In this document: positions 12,369 through 23,700 of the stretch, piece by piece
Layout of the letters: the number at the start of each line of letters is the position of its first letter
How positions within the stretch are numbered: position 1 is the first letter of the stretch
Notes under the pieces: model-generated
Told to the model about the DNA's origin: nothing
The model's input: the letters and a program-made list of their open reading frames with translations, nothing else
Databases searched by the model: none
NCBI GenBank assembly: GCA_963978545.1
Contig: OZ021724.1
Location: 32,258,433 to 32,322,432 of the forward strand
Length of the DNA stretch: 64,000 nucleotides
Origin: Linyphia triangularis
Taxonomy: Eukaryota > Arthropoda > Arachnida > Araneae > Linyphiidae
Direction: 5' to 3'
Position numbers and translations under genes: made by a program

Positions 12369-13311
12369 ATTGACTTGATTATAGGTCTGTGGCTCGTCAT
12401 AACGCTCGATCTGATTAACCAAAGATATTCAAGTTTAATAAATTGTACACAAAAGTTGGCAATGCATATAAAGGATCTACATTGAAGACTTCATTTTTAC
12501 GGGTTAATTTATTTTTATATTTTTTAATACTCACTTAGTTAGGAATTCATATAAAAGGAACGTATTAAATTCACTATCATATATTTAAAAAAAAAAAAAT
12601 ATGCCACCATACGGTATCAAACACCGCTCTTTCCACACGCCCCCCCCCCCCCCCCAACCACATCTCCAAAAAAAAATCTAAACCTTTATAAATACAAGAA
12701 ATAACAATTGAATTTATTTATGATATCCCAATTAAAAAATATTCCTCTAATTAAAGTAAGTTTTAATAACCGTAAACAAATATTATTTATCCTCATGCAT
12801 GTTATTGATTTTGTAGAAAGGTTTCCATATCACTGCACATTAAATCCCATCTCATTAAAAAAGCGCAGTCTTTTGAGGAAAGTAATCAATCAGTAAAATA
12901 TTTTTTTAATATTATTTTATCGCGACATCAAACAGTGGAATTTTAAATTCGATTTCCAATATTTAAAAAAAGAACTAGCGAATAAATATCAAGTGAACTG
13001 TGCCTTTTATAATTAGGTAAATTAATTGTTTCGACTGACTAAGCTCCATCCTTCAACTTTAATGAATAAAAGCAGTAATACCAACACTATATACGCAAGC
13101 CGAATTATTATTTCTCAGAAATTCTCATCAATTGTTATATTCATTTGAACTAGCTTTCACTTTTATTTCTTTAATTATTGCTTTGTTTTAGTTAAAAATT
13201 GCATTTATAATAATAATTAAGATATAGATAATACATCCGTTGTTATATAATTTTAATGAGATGCATCCAATTAACTAAATGTATTCTTGTATTCTATTAA
13301 AATTGTTTGTT
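12369..13311. other. AT-rich spacer with a C16 run
   Basis: No gene is seen. A run of sixteen C lies at 12640-12655. A word, TTGGCAATGCATATAAAG, at about 12457 also occurs near 10528, so a short dispersed repeat is present. The frame at 12708-12896 has no motif. Confidence 0.55.
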
Positions 13312-13349
13312 GCCGATTGGTCAAGAACATTTGTCCTTGACCAATCGGC
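13312..13349. repeat. Perfect 14-bp hairpin
   Basis: The arms GCCGATTGGTCAAG (13312-13325) and CTTGACCAATCGGC (13336-13349) are exact reverse complements around a 10-base loop. The loop itself has a partial inverted match (GACA/TGTC), so the whole 38 bases are nearly palindromic. It lies just upstream of the family G tandem repeat and is GC-richer than its surroundings. No T run follows, so it does not look like a terminator. Confidence 0.85.
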
Positions 13350-13382
13350 CCATAGTCGAAAACACACAAGAAGAAATTACTT

Positions 13383-13650
13383 TAACTGGAGCTATGTTTG
13401 CCATTGTTGATATTTATACCAATTTTCGGAATTGTGACCATACGGGAAGTGGGACATTCGAATATCCCTCATTTGCAACGTTTAACCCCTTTTCCACCCC
13501 TTAAAATGAGTTAATCGAGATCGGAATAGTTTATTTTTTCTATGTTTACCATTGTTGACTTTTGTAATAATTTTCAGAGTTGTGACTATGTGGGAAGTGG
13601 GAGAATTAGTGATGAGGGCTTTACCTTATATATAGAGAGATTTTATTGTC
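13383..13650 (+). repeat. Family G tandem repeat, about 150-bp period
   Basis: The segment CTATGTTTGCCATTGTTGA at 13392 recurs as CTATGTTTACCATTGTTGA at 13540, a period of about 148 bases. Each unit carries a word like GGGAAGTGGGACATTCGAAT, then ATTTGCAACGTTTAACCCC, then GAGTTAATCGAGATCGGAAT. An inverted block of the same family lies at 14100-14590, and decayed fragments are near 21245-21400, 41860-42175 and 50495-50640. Confidence 0.75.
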
Positions 13651-13752
13651 AAAATTTCCAATGATATTTAAGAGTTATTTATGGGTCTGTTGTATAAAGT
13701 GATAAATTTAACTATTAATAATGTCACCACTCGAACTAAACCACACGATAAA

Positions 13753-14057
13753 AACTAGGGGTGTGGATCATCACACAACTTTCAGTTACACTTAATACTG
13801 GTCACTGCATTTTAATTTGCCATGGATTGGTGTATTTTAGTTTTCGTTCTTATATTCACATTAATTTTTTTAAACAATGACCAGTTTTCTATATTTTTAG
13901 CGATAGTTATAATATTGGCTAAATAACAAAATGAGTGAAATGGTTATATATTTTTCAATAATTTTTTTAGTATCATTCATTGTACATGAAACAGAAGGAG
14001 GATAATAAATAGTCGTTGGTAGGTGGTGCTCAAGCAAAGAGAACTCTGTATTAAATT
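13753..14057 (+). repeat. Family A dispersed repeat, copy 4 (5' part only)
   Basis: This begins CTAGGGGTGTGGATCATCAC and contains the first ~300 bases of the family, ending in the GTCGTTGGTAGGTGGTGCTC block. The second half is missing. It sits between the two oppositely oriented family G blocks. Confidence 0.75.
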
Positions 14058-14099
14058 AATTCGTCTTGAGTAATTAAATTATAAATACTTAAAGTAATT

Positions 14100-14590
14100 C
14101 AAATATAGAAAAAGTAAGCTATTTCGATCTCAATTAACCCACTTTAAAGGGGCGAAAAGGGATTAAACGTTCCAAACGAGGGATATTCGAATGTCCCACT
14201 TCCCACTTTGTCACTACTATGGCTATTTGGTGGAAATGTTAAGAAGGGTAAATATAGAAAAAATAAGTTATTCCATTGTAGATTAATGAACTTTTAAGGA
14301 ATGAAAAGTCGACGCAACAATCAAACTATCCAGGAATATTTTTATGTTTCACTTCCATTACAGTTACAACTTTGAAAATTAGAACTAAGATCAAACATAA
14401 AAACAATAGACTATTGTAATGTCGATAACTAATTAAAATGTGTCAAAAGGGAGCTAAAAATTCTAAATGAGGAATATTAAAATATCTCATTTCCAATATA
14501 TTCACAATTATAAATTTTGGAACAAATGTCAACAAAGGCAAGCATAAATGAAGTAGGGTAAGCCTATTTTAATAAATTAATTTTTCGGGA
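14100..14590 (-). repeat. Family G tandem repeat, inverted block
   Basis: On the minus strand this repeats the units seen at 13383-13650: GGGAAGTGGGACATTCGAAT followed by a CCCTCGTTTGGAACGTTTAA word lies between 14160 and 14215. The A-rich segment TATAGAAAAA recurs at about 14105 and 14255, giving a ~150-bp period. A more decayed third unit continues to about 14590. Together with the direct block it forms a loose inverted repeat around family A copy 4. Confidence 0.7.
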
Positions 14591-15128
14591 TAAAAGTATA
14601 CACAGCTGGTTTTTATTATATAATCCTCATAAAAATTCATGGTTTTCCCTTACTGGTGTAATCAACGAAAAAAGTCATCTGGTGCTCATGGCGTTTGCCA
14701 ATGACACAAAAAAATTATTAGAATGAAATTTTTCGTACAACGACAGTTGTCCAAAATATCTGAAATTACACTAAAACATGAGTAGGCCTCTTTAAAAATA
14801 AATTTGTGTTTTCTGAATTTTCAAATTCAATTAACCAACAAAAAATTGCGAGGACACGTACTCAAGACATTTAAGTGGTCTGGCTTGTCATTATACATAT
14901 GGTATTTTATTATTGGTTCTTAAACCATCATTAAAAAAAACCCATTCTAAATCTAAAATCAATTAATGTGCAAACGTCAGAAACACGTTCGTTATGTATC
15001 AGTTGCTAGAAGGTGAAAAACTGCAAACTGTTTATCGTAACCATGGGCAAAATTCTCTCCATCGACTACAAGAAAAAGTTTATTAAACGTAAGCAGACAA
15101 ATTTCCAATGACATAGTCCTATTAAATC

Positions 15129-15509
15129 ATGGAAAACTGTACATACGTTCATAACACGTTTAATTCTGGAACAATTCCGCATATTTCGGTTACAAAATAT
15201 ATCATTAGTTGCCAAACTATCGGAACTAAATATATACAAAAAATATTCGTAACTGAAGTTAATAACTTAAAAGGAGTGTCAACACTATTAATCTCAAATC
15301 GGAATCTGAAATGGGCAAATGAAGACATAAAAAATTATACTAAGCTTGCATCAAGTCAAATCAATTCCCATAATTCAATTATTACCAGAAGAGGAATCTC
15401 ATCCAGATTTTCCCCTCAGGATATCTACTCCTACAGAATTCCGTCATCATTCTTCATTTCCCAACCATCAACTGTTCAGCACCTAAGGCACCTCAAACGA
15501 GTCACTTGA
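15129..15509 (+). other. Open frame of 126 codons, unrecognised
   Basis: This is one of the longest plus-strand frames outside transposons. It is rich in S, I, T and N, as expected of chance frames in AT-rich DNA. I see no signal peptide, motif or splice context, and no ribosome-initiation context that argues for use. I do not call it a gene. Conservation in a related species would be needed to change that view. Confidence 0.15.
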
Positions 15510-15589
15510 CAGGCAATTATTCCAACCCACGCACAATAACCAATTGTTCACATTGCAAAAGACAAAACAAACGCCCCTCCTTATTCAAA

Positions 15590-15970
15590 CGATCCCTAGG
15601 TCTACATCCTCAGAGGCCTTAATCCCTGGATGTGTTCAGATTGATATACCCTCTGCTTTTTCCCTTTGGTCCCAGGACTGAGCCCGGGCATTAATCCTGG
15701 GCTAATTGTCGGGGCCCCTCCAGGCATCATTTCCTGACAATCCTTTTGTTTCGCTTTGCGATTAGCTTTTCCGCGGGCGTTTATTTTCTGTTTTGGGCCC
15801 TCTCTCGGATTTGGCGAGAAAGTGATTAGAATTTGGCATTTGTAAGATCTCGCTAAGTTAGGGGGAGAGTTAAGTAGTCCTTTTTCCTTGTCGAACATTT
15901 CATTTCGTAAATTGGCATCGGGACAGTCCTCTTCGCGAATGGAATTCTGGAACTGAGAGTGGAATTGAGG
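15590..15970. other. GC-richer unique island
   Basis: This segment is clearly less AT-rich than its flanks, with CCCGGG, GGGGCCCC and CCGCGG words. It matches no other place in the window. The minus frame at 15602-15898 is basic and proline/glycine-rich with no motif. It could be a conserved regulatory element or the relic of a GC-rich exon. The sequence alone does not decide. Confidence 0.35.
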
Positions 15971-16109
15971 TAATTAGGGCTAAAGAGCATCCAATTTAAG
16001 TTCTAATTGGAGGAATTTGATCTCGACTTCACTTTTATAAATGACAGTTGAATCTTAAAGGGTCGTTTCTAAACTTCTAGTTATCCACTCAAGTTTTAAT
16101 TTATTATTA

Positions 16110-17246
16110 TCTATAATAATAAAACAAGCTGTGTGTCTGTCTGTGGCTCTGTGGATCTATAGAAACCTACTTAATATTGGAGTAGAGCTCTGAAATTTTC
16201 AGCATAAGTAGTTTTGGCCTTCTAATTGTAAGCATCACAAGCAGAATGTTAAAATTTTAATTAGTTCTTTTTTAATTAATAAATATGTTACAAAACGATA
16301 TCTAATAGGGCTACAGCTCTGAAATTTTCAACATAAGTAGTTCTGACCTTTTAATCGGACTTCTAAAAAACAGAATTTAAAATTTTTATTTTGTTCTTTT
16401 TTAATTAATTTTTTTAATTAATTAATAAACATTTTACAAAACGATTACTAATAGAGCTAAAGCTTTGAAATTTTCAACATAAGTAGTTTCGGCCTTTTAA
16501 TTGGACTTTTAAAAATCAGAATTTTAAATTTTTATTTTGTTCTTTTTTAATTCATTTTTTTAATTAATTATTTAATTAATTAATAAACATTTTCAAAACG
16601 ACTACTAATAAGGCTACAGCTCTGAAATTTTCAACATAAGTAGTTTTGGCCTTCTAATTGGACTTTAGAAAAACAGAATTTAAAATTTTTATTCAATTCA
16701 TTATTAATTAATTTTTTTAATTAATTAATATATATATTACAAAACGATTTCAAATAGGGCTACAGCTTTGAAATTTTCAACATAAATAGTAGTGGCCTTC
16801 TAATTGGATTTTTGAAAAACAGAATTTAACATTTAAAAAAAAATTAATTAACATCACAAACACGTGTTAAAATAATCTTAAAGGGGTGTTGTGTTATTGT
16901 ATCAACGGGAATTTTTTTTTTCTTGACAAGGGAGAGGCTTACAATATTAAGTCTTTACGTAGCAATTAGATACTTACGCAGCAATGAACCTTTCAGCGAG
17001 CAAAGCAAGCCTATTCTTGCATAGCAATGAACCTTTTAATGAGTGAAATAAGCCTGTGTTTATGTCTCCATGAACTTTTCAGCGAACGAAGCGAGCTCGA
17101 TTTTGCGTAGCAATGAACCTTCCTGCGAGCGAAGCGCTAAAAACTGGGTCCTATACACGAATGACAGATTTCCGCAACGCGAGGCCTCACAGCTAGCTAA
17201 AATATTGCACACATGTTAAAATTTCGAAGCACGGGTATTTAACTAG
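16110..17246 (+). mobile_element. Non-autonomous Helitron, family H copy 1
   Basis: It starts TCTATAATAATAAAACAAGC and ends GCACGGGTATTTAACTAG, so it has the 5'-TC and 3'-CTRR termini of Helitrons. It is flanked by A (16109) and T (17247), the usual A/T target, with no target duplication. Inside, a segment near CTGAAATTTTCAACATAAGT recurs at about 16187, 16318, 16464, 16621 and 16767, giving five degenerate units of about 131-157 bp. The 3' half holds several GAGCGAAGCG-type words. No Rep/helicase frame is present, so it is non-autonomous. A second, inverted copy is at 51598-52929. Confidence 0.8.
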
Positions 17247-18417
17247 TCTGATATAAATTTTCATTTATCAAAAATTTACTCAATATTTATTTCTGTGCGA
17301 TATAATCGTTCGTGAAATTAGTAAATTATGGAAAAAAATAAATATTCAACTCAACATTTTTAGTTCATAATTTATGAAATCATCTGAAAAACAATATAGG
17401 CGTCATTAACCATTAAGTCATATGAAGGTTTTCTAAAGATTTCAATAATGAAGCCATTTGTTTCACGCTATCCGAAATCAAATTTCTAATTTTAGTTTAC
17501 AAAAAATAAAAATTTTATAATACAATAGTAGAAACTAGAAGGTATATTAACAAAATATAAAGCTCTGATTTGCTATATTCCCTGCGTGTGCACATGTTAT
17601 AACTATATATCTTTAAAATATAGATTATTTAGATAAAGATAAGAAACCAACAAAAGCTTAAAAAAAAGATAGGAAAACAAATGCGGGTAACCAAAAACAG
17701 AAGTTTATTCATGCATTGTAGTTAGCCAGAAACTGGTACTGTCTCATATTGACCACCTATCCCCCTCTCTCAGGTAATTATACATTCAGGTATATTTGTA
17801 GATTTTTTTATAATCATAGATTAGAGGTATTTCCTTAACAAGAGTGTACGTTTTTCCTTCCTTAAAAGAGGTTGAACTTACGTGGTTGTGCTCGATTATC
17901 TTCCTATTACTAATTTTATATCGGGATATCCAATATAATAGTACAAAAAGGAAAAATTCTTAATGGGACTAGAAATAGAAAAACCTCAAATTTCCTACTT
18001 AATATGCTATGTATCTATTTGGATATGGTATCCTATATATACCTCAATGTCTTTGTTAATCTATTAGGAAAATGCTTCTGATTTCAAATGAATAAAAAAC
18101 AAGCTTGTGTGTTTTTATTTTATCCCTCATACGTCTACCTTTCAATAAATACAGTTTTTGTAAATTAACTAGATAATAACTTGAAAATTATTAGCGACCA
18201 TGCTAAATAAAATAGCACATATTGTCAGTTGTTCTGGCATTGAAAAATTAAAACGTAGGATACTTTATTAATATGATTGGAAAGCTAACATTATGTTGAC
18301 ATTGGGGGTTTTCTTTTCAAGAGTTATCTAGGTTAATAATTTGTACAACTTGACTTATTTGTTAAAACTGATTAGTTACAATGAAAATTACTTTTTAACT
18401 AATCTTTTAAACTTTTA
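17247..18417. other. AT-rich non-coding DNA
   Basis: No gene, repeat relationship or RNA is recognised. The composition is uniformly AT-rich. Confidence 0.6.
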
Positions 18418-18620
18418 GACCGACCAAAAGGTATAGTGATTAGCGTGCTAGCTTCTAGACCGCGAGGTTGAAGTTTCGAGTCCCGTGTTAGACATGGGTG
18501 TTTGTAAATGTATGTTGGCTTGTCAAATGACGAATGTTTCGGCGCATTATAGCTCTCGTGTTGCTGACGGGGCCATATAACTAAAACGCCTATAAACTTT
18601 TAGTATCATTAAGTAATTTT
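18418..18620 (+). repeat. tRNA-derived SINE-like sequence
   Basis: An A-box-like segment (GTATAGTGATTAGCGTGCTA, 18431-18450) is followed about 25 bases later by a B-box-like AGTTTCGAGTCCCG (18471-18485), the internal RNA polymerase III promoter layout of tRNA-headed SINEs. The B box has an extra T against the GTTCRANNC consensus. No closed acceptor stem is formed, so this is not an intact tRNA gene. The body continues to about 18620 without a clear tail. Confidence 0.55.
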
Positions 18621-19052
18621 CTTTCAAATTTCTAGTATAGAAATTCGCGTAATGATCAAGGATCAACTAACAGTTTTAATTTTATCAACAAATTTTTTTC
18701 ATAATATAGGGGAATTGCTTATTTTATCCTATATATATAAGCCAGCAATATATATTCAGCTTTCCGTTAAAAAGTTTGAGGCAAACTTTTGCAAGGTATT
18801 TCTAAAATATTTGGCAAAAATTTAAAGACTGGTTCAGGATACCAAAATAAGCACATTTCTAATGGAATATGGCACATCCTAAGTAGTAAGAAAGGGAAAG
18901 TTCTGCGCCGTGAGGAAGTGCGAGGTAACAGGAGGCGTGGTTAAAGCGAATGGCAAGGGTTGTAGTTAATTGACAGATGATTGATCGGTATGCGTTTACC
19001 TTTTTGACGGTGTTGCTGGTGATGAGATGAACCAAATTACGAGTGGATCGCT
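18621..19052. other. Non-coding spacer
   Basis: No gene is seen. The minus frame of 131 codons at 18859-19254 runs into the fold-back element and has no recognisable motif. Confidence 0.5.
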
Positions 19053-19745
19053 TTTGGTCCGAGAGGACAGTAAGTTTAGGCACCCCGTCGAACATCATTC
19101 TGAATTTTTTACAGAATGTAGAGAAACGGTAGTAGATCATGAATTCACTGGTCTGCCGAGACAAAAATGGGCTATACCATTCAAAAATCAACTTTGAATG
19201 AGTTGAACTAAATCTGATTGCTAAATATGTCATAACAAGCCAAAAAATGAGCATTCTTTTTTTTTTTATGTGGTAGCCTACTACTCTTTAATTTTCAATG
19301 AGAAAGAGTGAAAACGTTATTTCTCTAGCGAAAAATCTTTTATCTCGTAAAAGTGATCCAAATTGGTGATATATAATACATTACTAATAATTTAATATTT
19401 ATTGCCAACTTGGCTGACTTTTAAAAGACGAAAGATCTCGGTGCCAGGAAAGACAAATCGTTTGCAACCTTTTTAATTGAAAATTAAAGAGCGGTGGGTA
19501 ACTAAACAAACAAGGGTGTTCCCTTTTTATTGGTCAGTTAGGACATATTTGACAATCCCATTTGGTTCAACTCTTTCAAAGTCGATTTTTGAATAGTTTC
19601 GGCCATTTTTGCTTCGGCAGACAGTTGATTCATGTGTATGATCTACTAACGTTTCTTTACATTCTATTTAAAAAAAAAAGTAGAATTATGTTCTATGAGA
19701 TACCTAAACTTGCAGTCGCCTCTCGGTCTATTTCGGTTACGGTCT
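19053..19745. mobile_element. Fold-back (long-TIR) element, copy 1
   Basis: The left end reads GGTCCGAGAGGACAGTAAG and the right end, read inward, reads GACCGAGAGGCGACTGCAAG. The inverted similarity continues through the segments near ATTCTGAATTTTTTACAGAA and CACTGGTCTGCCGAGACAAA for some 150-200 bases. A second copy with the same arms and centre lies at 42176-42848. No transposase frame is present. Flanking duplications could not be set with confidence. Confidence 0.72.
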
Positions 19746-20459
19746 AAACATACCCTATAACACCTCAACGCGTATATTGCGCATGTGGTGACACAATGAG
19801 TTCGGTCACCTTTCTTTATGTGTCTACCATTTTTGCGAAGTGAAACTTTCATTTGCAAATTAAAACCAAAATGTTTCAATCAAAATCCTTAACAAATGAA
19901 AATAATTCCAAAAGTTAACTTAGCCAATCACCGCACGAAGAAGGTGAAGTTATTTCATTCCTCCCAGGGACTCGAACCGAACGAACACACTTCTAGCTCT
20001 CTTCAATGCAAAAGGACCTATTTTCCTTCTCCTCAAGTTTCTTTTCTTTGTTTAACTGTAGAGTGTGTGTTGTGTGGGATTAAATGTTTTAATATGCCCT
20101 TAACCATCTGATATTCAATGACTTTAACCAGATAACACCAATCTTCCATACACACATACTTTCCATTACCAAATGTACCTTTCCATTACCATTTCGGTCC
20201 TCTCTACCTGCTTTTACATTTTTGCCATATATTTCAGAAACACATTGTATAACCTATCTATCCTACGTTGTGAGTGTCTAAGAGCCGGGAGGGTTTTATA
20301 ATCACAATGTTCCATGCTTAAACACTGCATTCGATTATTATTAATCATTATAAAAGACCGAGAAAAATTATTCACAATACTCTGACACACAGCAATCTGC
20401 CTCGATTCAAGATCAAATTGATTCAAACTCCCACAGGATTTTCTCGGCTATTTTCAGCA
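19746..20459. other. Non-coding spacer
   Basis: Short frames occur on both strands (19896-20111 plus, 20214-20426 minus) without motifs. Nothing else is recognised. Confidence 0.5.
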
Positions 20460-20765
20460 GCCCATGGCCCAGAAGACCCCCTCCACGTTAAGTTTACAAA
20501 CTACCTTTAAATGGAATTCAGGTGTCTCCGAACTAAAGTATCGACGTCAATTAGGCGCGTCTCAATTGAATCAAAGACAATCCATTCCTCCCAAGAGGGG
20601 GGTTCAGTGCCAGCCTCTTTTCCGATTGCTAAACTCTTTTATTTTTCCTTTTTCAAACAAAAGTGTTCTCTTTGTTTCATGCTGCGTGATTCGGGGGAGT
20701 TTTTGCTCGACTGAACTTCGATTCGAGCAGTGAAGGTCCCTGGGCTCAGATTTGCACTCGTAGAA
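20460..20765. other. GC-richer unique island
   Basis: This is less AT-rich than its surroundings and unique in the window. Two overlapping plus frames (20464-20733, 20511-20714) show no motif. It contains a GTGCCAGCCTC-type segment and an inverted CTCGACTGAAC...GATTCGAGCAG region. It may be regulatory, with no functional evidence. Confidence 0.3.
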
Positions 20766-23700
20766 GTTTTTAGTTTATCTTCTAATCATTGCAAAGTTAA
20801 AGGACTGTTCCAATAAGTTGGGAGTTGGATAATAAAACTTGAAGGATATTCTAGTTTATTTCAGAGCTAATTCAATCTAGCTATTAATTTAATTTAATAA
20901 TTATAAGAACATAAAAATATTGAATAAGAATGCAGTGGCCTTAATTAGTTGTGCTGTTTAGAGCATTCTGAAACCTGTAGAAACCAACTTATCTTCCTTA
21001 AAACTTTATTTTTACGTACTATTGAGCCCGCAAGGAAATAATCACTGAAAGTTTCAAAGGCTATCTATAGTTTTAAAAGTATATCTCTAAACATTTTGAA
21101 AGCATGAAGTCAAAAAAATTCACATCTTCGGAAACGGCACCCAAAGACAACAATTTTATGACACATATTCTGGAAAATATTTCACTAGTTGATTACTCAT
21201 GCTTCAATTTTTACCTAGAGCATTTTAGAATAAAAAAATATTCATAGTTTTATACGAAATTGGATTATTCCTCGTTTAGAACGTTTTTCGACACAATTGA
21301 GGCCCCTTAAAATTAGTTTATCAAGATCCAAATGGCGATTTTTTTTAAGTTTGTCTTTGTTCATTTTGTGCTAAATTTTAAAGTTTTCAAACAGTTTTTA
21401 TAGCGCCCAATATATATGTCCATTATCAGGGGAATACATACTTGTAAAATTTAGCTAACTACAAACAAAGCAAGAAATAAACTCTGGGCTTGATCTGTTC
21501 ATAATATGCATACAGTTTTGATTAAGGAATAAATTGCCATGATTTGTGAAGTCACAAAAATGCCCAATGACAGAGGTTTCATAGAAGTAAATTAAATCTC
21601 ACCACTCATTAAGCAGTATGAATTCCTGAATGTATTCAAAATGAAAAATAGTCAAATTAAGTAAATAAGAGGAATATCCGTGATAGATCTGAACTATTAT
21701 GGGTTTTAAGTTCACCCAACGCTATTAATATAACATTTTGCATAGGACGCTTAAATTGCGCAGGAAATTCCGCGCATTATTAAACTATGAATCTTGCATA
21801 TTATTTCTAGGTGGATATTTTGAAAAGCTTATTTTTTTCCTTCACACAAAACTAAAATTAATAAGTAATGTACAAATATAAAAGCTAATACCTCCGTTTC
21901 TGAAGAATAGTTTACTTACAATAGCACATTATAATTTATATGTTTGAAAATCAAAGCTTGCAAAGCATCAAAAGCTGAAACTTATTCACAATGATGGGTC
22001 TCCGTAACGAAAAGCCAAGCATCTAGTAGCGAATATAAAATATTGTCTTGATAAGTTTATCATTTATTAATAAGTAGTTTAAAACCTTAACATTGACTTT
22101 ATTTATACTTTAAAACAAAATCAAATAACTATCACGAAAACTCAATTCTAATCAATAGCAATTGTACATCCGGAAAAGTAGGTAATGGTAATTCATTTTT
22201 ATGCTTTTGAACAATTTAAACGCTATTTAATAAAATTAAAACCAATAAAATTTATTTTTTTATTCCGTCGTACAAATTTTAAGATTTTGGTAAAGAAAGT
22301 AGAAATGCGGTCGTTCTTTAATACTCATAAAACTGTTGCTTTTGGAAAGTTCCTAAGTGTTGTTAAGAGTTCAAACATCAAAATCGAGAAAGTGTTTTAC
22401 GGGCAAAGAAACCATATACGAATTTTAATTTGGAAACTTCTTACTGGAAAGGATCTTATTAATTTTTGTTATAATTTCAAAACCATTTTTAATAATCAAG
22501 CACGATGGAAATACATCAATAAATATGGAACATTTATTAACAAAAAATATATCGGTTGATTTTATAGCGGGCAATTTTTTATTCTAAAGTGGGAGCCTTT
22601 TTCAAAAGAAAGTACTTTACACAGTTTCCTATCATTTTGATGTTTTATTTTTTCTACTACCTAGTATGTCGACGCGTTTAATTTTTCCATATCTGAAAAC
22701 TAGGAAATGCTCTAAAAAATCTACCTTGGATCAAACATTGAAAATATTTTTTGTATGCTTACACTTTTAGTTTTCTTGGCATCGTCCTATTCAAAGTATA
22801 TAATAACCGTGTTTCAAATTTTGATTCATGTTTATTCATAGAATCCAGAAATATTAAAAAGTTTTCAGTATATTCTGAGCTGATGCAACCCAGCGTTTGA
22901 AAAATTTGATTAAAATATGAATAAGACTAAAAAAAATGTTTTTTAACATCAAAGGATTCTTGATAACTGGAGAGGAGGCCAATCCATTGAAGAGAAAAAT
23001 AGGCTTTTACATGAAGATAAAGTTTGAAGTATGGGGCAACGTGTATTCATATAAAATAGGCGGATAAAATATTCTCTTAAGGTGTTTTTCTGCTTAAATA
23101 CATAAAAAAAATCGATAAGAAGAGGAACAATTTTATTTATCACTTTTTAACTAGAATATTTTTTGGTGATTTTTTGGCGAATAAATTAAACTCGCATTTC
23201 ATCTTTTAATCAATCAAGAAATTTGAAATACTTTTTTGTTTTCTTTATCCGTTAAGAATTAAATGTGTGATGAAAACTATTATAATTATTTTATAAGCCA
23301 TGAAACAGCGGTATAACATCAAAACAAACTTTACTTTTACCATCAACAATTAAATTTCGCCCAAGAAATATAAAATGCTAACATTTAACTGAAATAAAAT
23401 AACGTGAAATGCATACACACGTATCAATCACTCTATGTGCAAGAACGCCACTTCAATACTTAACACCTCAAAGAAAATATTTGAGAAATTTAATTATAAT
23501 ATTCCCACTTCTAAATTTAAAATATAAGAATTTTAACTTTGAAGAACTGTATCTAAAGCTTAAAATTGTATACTGAATTGCAAAGAATTATATAAAATAA
23601 TGGAGAACAAATTAATTTTGTAGTCTACGCACGAAATTTTACTAAAACCGCCGATTTGCTTTAATTTCCGCTATTTAAATTAGTAATATCTAGAAACTGC

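Noticed and set aside
16170..16830. CRISPR-like regularly spaced repeats
   Set aside because: The units are long (~150 bp), degenerate, contiguous rather than separated by unique spacers, and lie inside a Helitron in eukaryotic DNA.
18418..18495. Functional tRNA gene
   Set aside because: A and B boxes are present, but acceptor and anticodon stems do not pair convincingly and the B box has an extra base.
22185..22559. 124-codon plus-strand open frame
   Set aside because: Composition is dominated by K, I, F and N as expected in AT-rich DNA. No motif, splice signal or neighbouring exon.
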